A DNA stretch of 64,000 nt from an uncultured Aeriscardovia sp. GTDB lineage: Bacteria; Actinomycetota; Actinomycetes; Actinomycetales; Bifidobacteriaceae. The stretch covers positions 744,001 to 808,000 of the forward strand of contig CAIFER010000001.1 of NCBI GenBank assembly GCA_903789525.1, read 5' to 3'. Shown here piece after piece: positions 53,705 to 62,263 of the stretch. The translations under genes and the position numbers were made by a program. A model generated the notes under the pieces. It was not told where the DNA came from. It ran no database searches and saw nothing but the letters and a program-made list of their open reading frames with translations. Within the stretch, counting starts at the first letter, position 1; each line of letters begins with the position of its first letter.

Positions 53705-54958
53705 TTACTGCACTCGATGACCCGAAACTGAAGGCACAGCAGAGAGCGCACGCGGAGCTCGGAACTCGCGGCGAGCAAATTCGTCTGCGATCTTTTGTGC
53801 GATCTGACGTCCAGTTCCAGCTTTGACGAGCGCAATAATTGACCCACCAAAGCCACCGCCGGTCATGCGAGCGCCGAAAGCACCACACTTCCGAGCGACG
53901 TCGACCGCCGTATCGAGTTCAGGAATGGTGACTTCGTAGTCGTAGCGCAGCGAGTCGCCAGACTGATTCATGAGTTCGCCAGCCTTGTTCATGTCCCCGC
54001 GAGCAAATGCCTGCACAAACTGTGGAACGCGGCCGATCTCGGTAATCACATGCCGAACGCGTTGGCGCATAATCTGATCCGGGAGCAAAGCCAATGCACC
54101 CGCAAGCGCATCTTTCGGATTACCTGCTGCAAATACTTTGTCTGCAACTTCACGCAAATTCTTGACACCGAGTTGCTGTGCGGCACGTTCGCACGTCTGA
54201 CGCCGCAGCTCATACTGACCGTCGTTGAGAGAATGCGGGGCTCGCGTGTCGAGGACGAGCAGTTCTACACCGTAACGGGCGAAATCGCAGTCTTCTTGCG
54301 TGGCACTCTGCGTGGCTGACAGACCTGGACGGAAATCGAGCAGAAGCGCATGACCGGCCGTGCACCGCAGGGACGCTGACTGATCCAAACCACCGGTGGA
54401 CGCGCCTGCCATCTCGTTTTCGGACTTGATGGCTGCATCGATGAGCGTGAGTCGGCCTTCATCGCTATCGCCCTTGCCGAGGTCAAAAATGCCGTCGAGA
54501 GCCAGCGCAGTTGAGCACGTCATCGCCGCCGAACTTGACAGTCCAGATCCGAGTGGCACGCATGATGCAAACGCTGCATCAAATCCGGTGACACTAGTGA
54601 AACCAGCTTGACGCAACGCCCACGCTACACCGATTGGATATGCAGCCCAGCCCTTGACGCCACGAGCCTGCAGGCCGGCAAGGTCAGCAGTCCTGACATC
54701 CGATGGATCGAGCGTTGAGACGACGCGCACAGTCGTATCTGTCCGCGGCCGAATTGCGATGTACGTGCGATGTGGGAGGGCAATCGGCAGGCACAGTCCT
54801 GCGTTGTAATCCGTATGTTCGCCGATCAAGTTCACTCGACCTGGTGAAGCCCAGACGCCGTTCGGCTGGGCGGAAAACGTCTTTGTGAACAGATCTGTCG
54901 CCTGCTGAGCGCCTTGCTCATCCGTGAGCGGCTCAATGAATTCAATGGGTTGGGACAT
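53705..54958 (-). CDS. galK: Galactokinase
   Basis: This 417-residue GHMP kinase phosphorylates galactose to galactose 1-phosphate. GRVNLIGEHTDYNAG near residue 40 is the galactokinase signature, PLGSGLSSSAAM near 135 is the ATP motif, and MTGGGFGGSIIAL near 360 is the third GHMP motif. The ATG at 54958 follows AGGAG by six bases. It lies 12 bases after galT on the same strand, so the two form a Leloir operon with the DeoR-type regulator upstream. Confidence 0.97.
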   Translation of the reverse strand: MSQPIEFIEPLTDEQGAQQATDLFTKTFSAQPNGVWASPGRVNLIGEHTDYNAGLCLPIALPHRTYIAIRPRTDTTVRVVSTLDPSDVRTADLAGLQARGVKGWAAYPIGVAWALRQAGFTSVTGFDAAFASCVPLGSGLSSSAAMTCSTALALDGIFDLGKGDSDEGRLTLIDAAIKSENEMAGASTGGLDQSASLRCTAGHALLLDFRPGLSATQSATQEDCDFARYGVELLVLDTRAPHSLNDGQYELRRQTCERAAQQLGVKNLREVADKVFAAGNPKDALAGALALLPDQIMRQRVRHVITEIGRVPQFVQAFARGDMNKAGELMNQSGDSLRYDYEVTIPELDTAVDVARKCGAFGARMTGGGFGGSIIALVKAGTGRQIAQKIADEFARREFRAPRALSAVPSVSGHRVQ

Positions 54959-54970
54959 CACGTACTCCTT

Positions 54971-56260
54971 TCAGTCGCTCATATCGTCGATGTCGACTGG
55001 CCCTAGCTCGTGGAAGCGTTGAGCGATCTTCTCTGGCGTCGTATCAGAAATCCATGCAGCCATGCCGGACTCTGATCCTGCCAAATACTTGATCTTGTTG
55101 GCAGCCCTACGGAAGCTGAAGAACTGAAGGTTCAGCCGGTAATTGGCGCGACGCGGATCGTGAACTGGAGCCTGATGCCATGCGGAAATGTATGGCAAAT
55201 TCATTCCCTTGCCGTCACCTGTATCGAAGAAGGCGTTGCCTCGCTTCAGGAGCGCTGAATACATTTGCGCCAGACCCCACCGTTCGTCGTCGTTGAGCTG
55301 ATCAATGCTCAGGATTCCATCGCGAACCGGAGCGACATGCACCTCGAGCGGCCAGCGAGCAGCGGCCGGAACGTAAGCGACCCACGTGTGATTGCGCAGA
55401 ACGATCCGCTCTTTCGCATCAAGTTCTGCGTGCAAAATGTCGTGTAGCAAATTGCCGCCCGTCTTCTCGTGGTATGCCTGCGTGTGCCGAAGCTCTGCCT
55501 CCATCTTTGGAGGGATGAACGGATATGCGTAAATCTGGCCGTGTGGATGTGCGAGCGACACGCCGATCTCTTCACCGTGGTTCTCAAATGGGAAGATTTG
55601 TTCGATTCCGTCAAGATGTGCCAGCTCCGCCGTGCGGAATGCCCATGCTTCAACGACCGTGCGCAGTCGCGAAATAGGGAGATTTGCTGGCAACGCGTGC
55701 TCGTCTGGGTCAAAGCAGATGACTTCGCACCGTCCGTTTGCCTCACGCTGTGGCCACAGATGATTGCCGTTCACGTACGTTGTGGTCGGCTCAACGCCTG
55801 GAATTTGCTGCATGGATGGGAACCGGTTTTCAAAAACCGCAACATCGTACGATGTGCCCGGAATCTCACCGTCTTGATATGGGCTTCCCGGGATGCGGGC
55901 GGCCAGAGGATTACCAGAGGCAGTCTTCTTCTTGCCAGCCGTGATTGGCCGATTCATGCGAGCCGGGTTCATCGGAATCCAGTCACCGGTCAGCGGATCT
56001 TGGCGCATAATTGGTGACTGCGGAGGCACTACATGACCGTCTTTATCTGTATGTGACGCGAACCGATCGGCCAAATGACGCGGATCCTTTAGCTCGCGAA
56101 CCTTGGCACCAGAAACATAGTCCGGCTCATCGTCCAAATAGAAGAACTCACGCCCATCGCTCAAATGCGTCGGCGTGATGCGAATGTGTGTGCTCTCGTA
56201 TGCCGTTGGGACATACCATTGTGGTTGATAATGACTGGGGTTGCGCCTTTGCTGCTCCAT
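54971..56260 (-). CDS. galT: Galactose-1-phosphate uridylyltransferase (type 1)
   Basis: This 429-residue histidine-triad enzyme exchanges UDP between glucose and galactose 1-phosphates. The catalytic LAHPHGQIYAYP is near residue 260. PQREANGRCEVICFDPDEH and VYVNGNH-like regions surround the active site. The ATG at 56260 is used (ATG at 56263 also follows AAGGAG). It precedes galK by 12 bases and follows the deoR-type gene by 68 bases. Confidence 0.94.
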   Translation of the reverse strand: MEQQRRNPSHYQPQWYVPTAYESTHIRITPTHLSDGREFFYLDDEPDYVSGAKVRELKDPRHLADRFASHTDKDGHVVPPQSPIMRQDPLTGDWIPMNPARMNRPITAGKKKTASGNPLAARIPGSPYQDGEIPGTSYDVAVFENRFPSMQQIPGVEPTTTYVNGNHLWPQREANGRCEVICFDPDEHALPANLPISRLRTVVEAWAFRTAELAHLDGIEQIFPFENHGEEIGVSLAHPHGQIYAYPFIPPKMEAELRHTQAYHEKTGGNLLHDILHAELDAKERIVLRNHTWVAYVPAAARWPLEVHVAPVRDGILSIDQLNDDERWGLAQMYSALLKRGNAFFDTGDGKGMNLPYISAWHQAPVHDPRRANYRLNLQFFSFRRAANKIKYLAGSESGMAAWISDTTPEKIAQRFHELGPVDIDDMSD

Positions 56261-56331
56261 CATGCTCTCCTTTTTTATTTTCTCTGATGCTTCACTGATG
56301 CTTCTATTATGCACTCTTCTGTTCGAAAATG

Positions 56332-57144
56332 TTAGCTTCTGTGCCCTTCTGAACTTGAAGTTGGTGCAATAACAAGTTGTTTGACGAGTTGTCGCGTCTC
56401 GTTTGCTGTCTTCTCGTCGATACCGGCGTCTGTAATGACCGCATCAACCTTGTCATACGTGGCAAAAAGCGACAACGACGTGTTCTGCCACTTGCTGTGA
56501 TCCGCCAAAATGTACGTCCGGTCCGAAATCGCGATTAATGCTTCGTTGGTGCTCGCTTCCAGCGAATTTGGCGTCAGAAATCCGCGTGGAACAGAGACGG
56601 AATGCGTGCCCAAGAACAGCGAATTAACACGCAATTGACCGATGACACCATTGGCGATCGGCCCCACGAGCGCATTCGAACGCGTCACCATTCCACCGGT
56701 CACAATCACTTCCGTACCCGATGACCCTTGCGCCTGTGCAAGTTCGGCGACCGGTGCCGAATTCGTCAGAACCGTCAGCCCATTCGCCAGATCAGATTCG
56801 AACAAACGCCGCGCAAAAATGTACGCCGTCGTCCCACCACCAATCGCGACCACATCACCGCGTCGCACAAATGACAGTGCCTTGCGTGCAATCGAATCCT
56901 TCAGATCCACATCTTGTTGTGATTTGACGGAGAAAAGTGGCTCTGAGAGCAACGAACTCGTCGAGATGGCTCCCCCGCGCACGCGTTTCAGCAGTCCTTG
57001 CGCAGCCAAGTCGGCAATATCTCGCCGTACGGTCATGTTCGAAACACCTAAATGAGCGGCCAAATCAGCGATTCGCACAGCACCGGACGTGCGCAACGAA
57101 CTGAGAATGTAAAGATGACGTTCAGATGCGATCATACTTAACAT
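56332..57144 (-). CDS. DeoR-family transcriptional regulator of the gal genes
   Basis: This protein of about 270 residues is probably the local repressor of galT-galK. The N-terminal winged helix-turn-helix reads SGAVRIADLAAHLGVSNMTV and is followed by RRDIADLAAQGLLKRVRGGA. The C-terminal DeoRC sugar-phosphate sensor has AIGGGTTAYIFARRL and TNSAPVAELA. Starts at 57144 or 57135 are both possible; neither has a strong ribosome site. The effector is probably a galactose pathway phosphate, which is an inference from neighbours. Confidence 0.9.
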   Translation of the reverse strand: MLSMIASERHLYILSSLRTSGAVRIADLAAHLGVSNMTVRRDIADLAAQGLLKRVRGGAISTSSLLSEPLFSVKSQQDVDLKDSIARKALSFVRRGDVVAIGGGTTAYIFARRLFESDLANGLTVLTNSAPVAELAQAQGSSGTEVIVTGGMVTRSNALVGPIANGVIGQLRVNSLFLGTHSVSVPRGFLTPNSLEASTNEALIAISDRTYILADHSKWQNTSLSLFATYDKVDAVITDAGIDEKTANETRQLVKQLVIAPTSSSEGHRS

Positions 57145-57165
57145 TATGGAACATCCGGCACACAT

Positions 57166-57192
57166 TTGACATACAGATATGCCTCATAAAAT
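57166..57192 (+). promoter_or_regulatory. Candidate promoter for the class A PBP gene
   Basis: TTGACA at 57166-57171 and TAAAAT at 57187-57192 are separated by 15 bases. A transcript would begin at about 57199-57200, exactly at the ATG at 57200, giving a leaderless message. Confidence 0.42.
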
Positions 57193-57199
57193 AGGTCAC

Positions 57200-59299
57200 A
57201 TGAGACAATCCACCCAAAGAATGACGGTGAGAAGATTCTTCAGTCTGATAGCGGCTTTACTTGTCCTCTGCCTCGCCGCTGGGCTCGCTTCCACCGGTTT
57301 CTTCGTTCCTGCGGTGTTGGCTGTCAACGGGATCGCCAAGGTCACGCTTCCAGACGTCAAAGGCGAAGCGGTGACGATGAACCTGACGAAGTTACCGCAG
57401 CTTTCGCGTATGTATGCGTCCGACGGAAAGACGGTCATTGCTCAGTTTTATGACCAAAACCGCGTCGTTGTTGCGCTCAAGGATATTTCCGAGCCAATGC
57501 AGAAAGCCGTCGTTGCCCGCGAGGATCGCAGGTTCCTCACCCACACCGGCATCGATCCGCAAGGTATTCTCCGCGCGTTCATTCAGACGTACATCAAACA
57601 CGGCAATACGCAGGGTGGCTCGACTCTCACTCAGCAGTATGTGAAAAACGCGCTCTTCGACCAGGCCGAGGAAAAGGGCGATCCGATCGAGGCATACCAC
57701 GCGCACGAAGACACCATTGCCCGCAAGCTGCGCGAGATGCTGATCGCCATTCAGCTCGAAAAGACGCACTCGAAGGCCGAAATACTGCAAGGCTATCTGA
57801 ATATCGCACAGTTTGGCGTCCGGACGTACGGGGTGGAAACGGCTGCTGAGCACTATTTCAGCAAGCACGCGCGTGACCTCAACCTCGGCGAAGCAGCCAC
57901 GATCGCATCAATCACGAAGAATCCAGCAAACTTCGACCCGACCGTCAATCCGCAGAACGCCCAGCATCAGCGCAATATTGTGCTCGATTTGATGGCGAAG
58001 TTCGGCTTTGCGAAGAAGTCCGACTGTGAAGCGGCGAAGAAAGTGCCGATGACGAGTATGCTTCACGTCCGCACTGTGCCGGTCGGCTGCCAGGTCGCGG
58101 GGAATGCAGCGTTCTTCTGCGATTACGTCACCCGCAAGATCTTGAACGACAAAGTGTTTGGCAAGACTGCTCAAGATCGTCACCGTTTGCTGTATCAAGG
58201 CGGATTGCGCATTTACACCACGCTCGATCTGAAAGCTCAGCAGGCAGCGTGGCATGCTGTCACGACTCAAATTCCGGTCACTGATCCGTCGGGCGTCGAA
58301 GATATGCTCGCCGCCGTTCAACCGGGCACAGGCAAGATTTTGGCGATGGCTGAAAACCGTAATTACAACGCGACCGCGAGCGCTGACAGGTATTCGACGG
58401 CTATTAATTACACGGTCGGTCAGGAAGATGGCGGAGGCACCGGCTTCGGCGTCGGATCCACGTTCAAGCCGATCAATTTCGTCGCGTGGATGCAAAGCGG
58501 TCACAAGATCACCGAGCCGTTGCGGACGAGCACGTCGTACCCAATCGATTCCTTCCCGTGCGCACGGAAGACGCATCTGATTTGGCGTGTTCACAATTCA
58601 GAAGGTGGAACGGTCAACCCGGAGACTCCGTTGCACGCACTGAACTTCTCGCACAACACGACCCAGGCATCAATGGGTCAGATCATGGGCTTGTGCGCGG
58701 TCGGTAAAGCTGCCAACGAACTTGGCTATCGCAACGCTATCGCTTCGCAGTCGAACATCATGCATGAGCTCAATCCGACGATGCTCATCGGCACGCTCAA
58801 CACGTCCCCACTGTCGATGGCAAACACGTATGCCACGATTGCAGCGAAAGGCCGGGAGTGCACGCCGATTGCGATCACGAAGATTATCAAGTCCGATGGC
58901 ACTGAGCAGGCAGTTCCGTCAGCAGCGTGCCATCAGGCAATCGATCCGGGTATTGCTGAGACGACGGCGTACGCGATGAATCTCAACGTCACACAAGGTG
59001 TGGCTCGCATGGCTCAGCTTGCCAATAATCGCAAGACGTTCGCTAAGACCGGTACGAATGAGCAGCTCTCGATTGCATCCGGCGGCTTTATTCCGCAAGT
59101 CGCAGCGTTCGTCATCGCCGGAAATGCTGAACGTCCGACGTCGTTGGCTGGCATGACGATCAACGGTCATACGAAGTCGACATGGTACGGCGCTGATTTG
59201 GCGATGCCGACGTGGGTGCAGTTCATGAACGAATACTGCGATAAGGCGAAGATTCCGCAGGACAACAGCTACGGCACGCCCGATGCCAAGTACATGTAA
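57200..59299 (+). CDS. Class A penicillin-binding protein (bifunctional)
   Basis: This 699-residue enzyme polymerises and cross-links peptidoglycan. A transmembrane anchor lies near residues 12-37. The GT51 domain has AREDRRFLTHTGIDP (catalytic Glu) and GGSTLTQQYVKNAL. The transpeptidase domain has the active-site Ser in GSTFKPINF, SHN, and KTGT near the C terminus. The ATG at 57200 coincides with the predicted transcription start; an ATG at 57179 would lie inside the promoter. A hairpin-forming sequence follows the stop. Length is normal for actinobacterial PBP1-type proteins. Confidence 0.93.
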   Translation: MRQSTQRMTVRRFFSLIAALLVLCLAAGLASTGFFVPAVLAVNGIAKVTLPDVKGEAVTMNLTKLPQLSRMYASDGKTVIAQFYDQNRVVVALKDISEPMQKAVVAREDRRFLTHTGIDPQGILRAFIQTYIKHGNTQGGSTLTQQYVKNALFDQAEEKGDPIEAYHAHEDTIARKLREMLIAIQLEKTHSKAEILQGYLNIAQFGVRTYGVETAAEHYFSKHARDLNLGEAATIASITKNPANFDPTVNPQNAQHQRNIVLDLMAKFGFAKKSDCEAAKKVPMTSMLHVRTVPVGCQVAGNAAFFCDYVTRKILNDKVFGKTAQDRHRLLYQGGLRIYTTLDLKAQQAAWHAVTTQIPVTDPSGVEDMLAAVQPGTGKILAMAENRNYNATASADRYSTAINYTVGQEDGGGTGFGVGSTFKPINFVAWMQSGHKITEPLRTSTSYPIDSFPCARKTHLIWRVHNSEGGTVNPETPLHALNFSHNTTQASMGQIMGLCAVGKAANELGYRNAIASQSNIMHELNPTMLIGTLNTSPLSMANTYATIAAKGRECTPIAITKIIKSDGTEQAVPSAACHQAIDPGIAETTAYAMNLNVTQGVARMAQLANNRKTFAKTGTNEQLSIASGGFIPQVAAFVIAGNAERPTSLAGMTINGHTKSTWYGADLAMPTWVQFMNEYCDKAKIPQDNSYGTPDAKYM

Positions 59300-59307
59300 G
59301 CGCACTT

Positions 59308-59331
59308 GTATGAGCGCATTTGTGCTCATAC
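59308..59331 (+). terminator. Hairpin after the PBP gene
   Basis: GTATGAGC (59308-59315) and GCTCATAC (59324-59331) form a perfect 8-bp stem with an 8-base loop. There is no proper T tract, so termination efficiency is uncertain. Confidence 0.45.
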
Positions 59332-59352
59332 GCTTGCCTGAAATTTTCAGTC

Positions 59353-59374
59353 AGTTATCTACTAGTTATCTACT
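59353..59374. repeat. Duplicated 11-mer at the trmB-pyrD stop codon
   Basis: AGTTATCTACT occurs twice in tandem (59353-59363, 59364-59374), followed by AGT. The second unit overlaps the TAG stop (59373-59375) of the convergent fusion gene and supplies repeated in-frame stops. Confidence 0.7.
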
Positions 59375-61442
59375 AGTCCGCGTCGATTCCGACGGCATCA
59401 CTCACATGCGCAAAACCGTCGCGGCGCAGAAGTTTGGCTAATCCACGCTTGAGCACTGTAATGTGCTGTGGACCGTTGAACATGAGTGCACTGATGAGCA
59501 TGACGAGACTGGACCCGTGGCGAATCTTCCAGTACGCCTGCTCAGGAGTGGTGACACCGCCGACACCTGCAATGACGAGGCGATGCCCATAATCGCGGAA
59601 TGTCTTCTCGATCAGATCATCTGCTCCCGGACGCGCGAGATCGCCTGACAATCCGCCACGCCATGAGGGAGGAACCGACAGGCCAGTCCGATCTTCCCGA
59701 AGATTAGCGATCGTGACGCCTTGCACGCGATGCTCACACACCACATCCAGCAGATCCCGGAATTCTGGCCATGACTTATTTTGTGACATCTTCACAAATA
59801 CCGGTTGAGTCCGATCAATGCGATCCAGCGCACTGAGCAATTCGTCTAGCCGGTCCGGGACCACGTAACGCTGCCCCACGTGCGTGTTCGGACAGCTGAT
59901 ATTGACCTCGATCAGGTGCGACTTCCCCACTGCTCGGCGGAAACTTGTCGCATAATCGCGAATTCCCTCCTCGTCATCTCCACAGTACGCATCATTCGTC
60001 CGCGCGATCGACACTGAAACACGCATTGAGTGGGCCAACGTGTACGCTTTTTCAACTCGCCGCATCACAATTTCAGAACCGTCATTGGGCAAACCGGCAT
60101 GTACGACGAGTGAATGATAGCGCGGCAGACGGTGGAACCACGGGTGTGGGTTCCCTGCACACGGACGTGCTGTCGTCGAACCAACCGTCTCAAAGCCAAA
60201 ACCAGCGGCATCCAGACACTGCCAAATCGTACAATTCTTATCCAGTCCGGCCGAAAGCCCAAACGGATTGTCAAACGGTACACCCGCTACCGACGTACGC
60301 AAAACAGGATCCGTATAATCGATCATCCCCCGCAGCAGTCCCATAAGCGGCGGAATAGTCCCAGCAGCCCCAGCGAAATCGAGCATCATCTGATGTGCTT
60401 GATCCGGTTTCTGATGGAACAAGAACGGTTCAACAACGTGCCTGTACCCGGCTGCGAAAGCTGCCGTAGAAACACGATTCACCGCGTTGTGGATCGGAGA
60501 GGCACTCACATCCACGTTTCCTTCATGATTGTCTCGTTCGTCCCGGTTGTTTCGATTGTTTCGCCTGTCCTGTGCTGTTTTCTCGACGACGAGCGGAGTC
60601 TTCCGATACGTGAAGTCATGAACTGTGTGACCTTTGCGCAACCCCTTCTGCTCAAAACTGGTGATCACGCGACCGGCAAAACGCTCGGATTCCGTGAAAG
60701 TGGCGTGTGGCATTTCACGCGCTTCATCCGCGTCACCTTTGCCAACATGCTCGGTCGCTAGGCTCACCGGTTTCGTCCCCTCGTTCGCCCAACCTGTGCG
60801 ATCGTCCATGACCTCGTGAATGTGGAGCGCATAATCGTCGATATCGGTTGCAATACGCCACAAACCAGTCGGTTTGAGACACCGGTAAATCGCATCGGCC
60901 AGTGGAGCTTGCACGATGCGACGCTTGTGATGTTTCATCTTCGGCCACGGATCTGGGAACCACGTCCACACTTCCTCGAGAAGACCTGAACTGAACGACG
61001 TCTCGAAAAGTTCCGGCGCGTTCACCTCGGCGATACGCAGATTCGTGATATGGTGCTCGCCAATGCGATGAAGAGTGTGAGCGATCCCTTGCGCATACAC
61101 TTCGATCGCCAAATAGTTAAAGTTCGGATGAGCGACAGCCGCCGCCGCAATATTTTCGCCCTGACCGGTTCCAATCTCAACGATGAGCGGATTCGTGTTC
61201 CCCCACTGCTGCGCAAGGTAAGAGCGGTCGAACCGGAAGCGTGGGCTTACCGACAGGTCGCGTTGCGGGTCGGCATGCGGAATATCGAGCACATAACGTG
61301 ACGCATACTGATCCCACGCCTTCTGCAGTTTTGGTGTCAGCTTCGTGGAGCGGCGAACAAATGAGACGATTGTCCGCCTACCACGCCGTTCACTCTCGGA
61401 CTCATGTTCATTCATTTTGTTCGTTGCGTTCATCGTATTCAT
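59373..61442 (-). CDS. TrmB-PyrD fusion: tRNA m7G46 methyltransferase + dihydroorotate dehydrogenase-like domain
   Basis: One uninterrupted 689-residue frame holds two enzymes. Residues about 25-285 are TrmB: AdoMet motif VEIGTGQGENIA near 88, WFPDPWPKMKHHKRR at 161-175 and ATDIDDYA near 198. Residues about 332-680 form a DHODH barrel: GLSAGLDKNC (396-404), EVNISCPNTHVGQR with Cys517 as catalytic base, FVKMS, GGLSGDL and IAGVGGV. A polar linker of about 45 residues (NNRNNRDERDNHEGN) joins them. The DHODH part has a class 2-like N-terminal helix segment but a Cys where class 2 enzymes use Ser. AAGGA lies 9 bases before an in-frame GTG at 60509, so separate DHODH translation is possible. The ATG at 61442 lies 8 bases after the HNH gene. 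Confidence 0.88.
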   Translation of the reverse strand: MNTMNATNKMNEHESESERRGRRTIVSFVRRSTKLTPKLQKAWDQYASRYVLDIPHADPQRDLSVSPRFRFDRSYLAQQWGNTNPLIVEIGTGQGENIAAAAVAHPNFNYLAIEVYAQGIAHTLHRIGEHHITNLRIAEVNAPELFETSFSSGLLEEVWTWFPDPWPKMKHHKRRIVQAPLADAIYRCLKPTGLWRIATDIDDYALHIHEVMDDRTGWANEGTKPVSLATEHVGKGDADEAREMPHATFTESERFAGRVITSFEQKGLRKGHTVHDFTYRKTPLVVEKTAQDRRNNRNNRDERDNHEGNVDVSASPIHNAVNRVSTAAFAAGYRHVVEPFLFHQKPDQAHQMMLDFAGAAGTIPPLMGLLRGMIDYTDPVLRTSVAGVPFDNPFGLSAGLDKNCTIWQCLDAAGFGFETVGSTTARPCAGNPHPWFHRLPRYHSLVVHAGLPNDGSEIVMRRVEKAYTLAHSMRVSVSIARTNDAYCGDDEEGIRDYATSFRRAVGKSHLIEVNISCPNTHVGQRYVVPDRLDELLSALDRIDRTQPVFVKMSQNKSWPEFRDLLDVVCEHRVQGVTIANLREDRTGLSVPPSWRGGLSGDLARPGADDLIEKTFRDYGHRLVIAGVGGVTTPEQAYWKIRHGSSLVMLISALMFNGPQHITVLKRGLAKLLRRDGFAHVSDAVGIDAD

Positions 61443-61450
61443 CTCTTCTA

Positions 61451-62245
61451 TTATCCCTGCTCTGCTTGCTGTGAGGGAATAGCAACCGCATTCTCAGTCG
61501 GGAGAGGCTGACCTGGGCATCCATGCAAGACGCGGGCAAGCGCATTCTTCTCGCCCACGGTCACCGATAGCCCATAACGTGACTTCACAGCAATCTGCCG
61601 AGCTGCATACGCGCACCGGAACTGTTGATGTGACGGCAACCACTGGTCTGCGGATGCGTCTGACTTATCCTGATTTGCCTTCCCCTGCACCGCCAGCAGA
61701 TTGAGCGGATCGTTGCCCAGCGCCATCAGCTGAGTTGAACCCCACTGTGACGCCCCTGACTTCCACGCATCATGCAGAGCGACAATGTGGTCGATTTGGA
61801 CGAGTGAACTCGTGGTGCGTCCGCGCTGGAAGTGGATGAGTGAGCCGGTATACGGATCCGATAGATCCCCCGATTCCACAATGCATGTACCCGCGCGAAA
61901 ACGAATATGCGTCAGATCACGGGCGAGAATGTCCTCTCGGATCGGACAGCCGTCTCCATCGTCATCGGTTTGCTGGTAGCCGAAGATATCACGCGAATAC
62001 GGCCGAGGTGAGGACGCCGACGCTATCGATTCCGACGATGAACTTCTCACATCGCCGTCAGAGCGGACCGGAAGCGTTGCGAGCACTTGTGCTGCTGGAC
62101 CGATGGCGCGCGTCTGCCCGACTAACTGTGCTATCGGTTCGCACTGTTGGACTGCCACAAGCGCACATATCACGCCGATCAACACTGCTAGCGGCTGAAT
62201 GATCAACCAGTCGCTAGCATGTCGGTAAGTCAAATGCTCAGACAT
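61451..62245 (-). CDS. Exported or membrane-anchored HNH (DUF1524-type) nuclease-like protein
   Basis: This 264-residue protein has a hydrophobic segment at about 13-33 (WLIIQPLAVLIGVICALVAV) followed by Cys, so it is anchored or secreted. The nuclease core shows VQIDHIVALHDAWKSGA with the His-metal motif near residue 155, then DPLNLLAVQGKANQDKSDA and YAARQIAVKSRYGLSV, as in the HNH/DUF1524 family. An N-terminal DDDGDGCPIREDILARDL precedes it. Secreted nucleases of this kind can digest extracellular DNA, but biochemical role here is inferred. No ribosome site is seen before the ATG at 62245. It sits between an aldo/keto reductase and the TrmB-PyrD gene. Confidence 0.8.
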   Translation of the reverse strand: MSEHLTYRHASDWLIIQPLAVLIGVICALVAVQQCEPIAQLVGQTRAIGPAAQVLATLPVRSDGDVRSSSSESIASASSPRPYSRDIFGYQQTDDDGDGCPIREDILARDLTHIRFRAGTCIVESGDLSDPYTGSLIHFQRGRTTSSLVQIDHIVALHDAWKSGASQWGSTQLMALGNDPLNLLAVQGKANQDKSDASADQWLPSHQQFRCAYAARQIAVKSRYGLSVTVGEKNALARVLHGCPGQPLPTENAVAIPSQQAEQG

Positions 62246-62263
62246 GTAAGGAGTACGAGAACG

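Noticed and set aside
53641-53826. A 61-codon plus-strand ORF after GH32
   Set aside because: It overlaps the galK 3' end antisense, with no ribosome site or recognisable composition.
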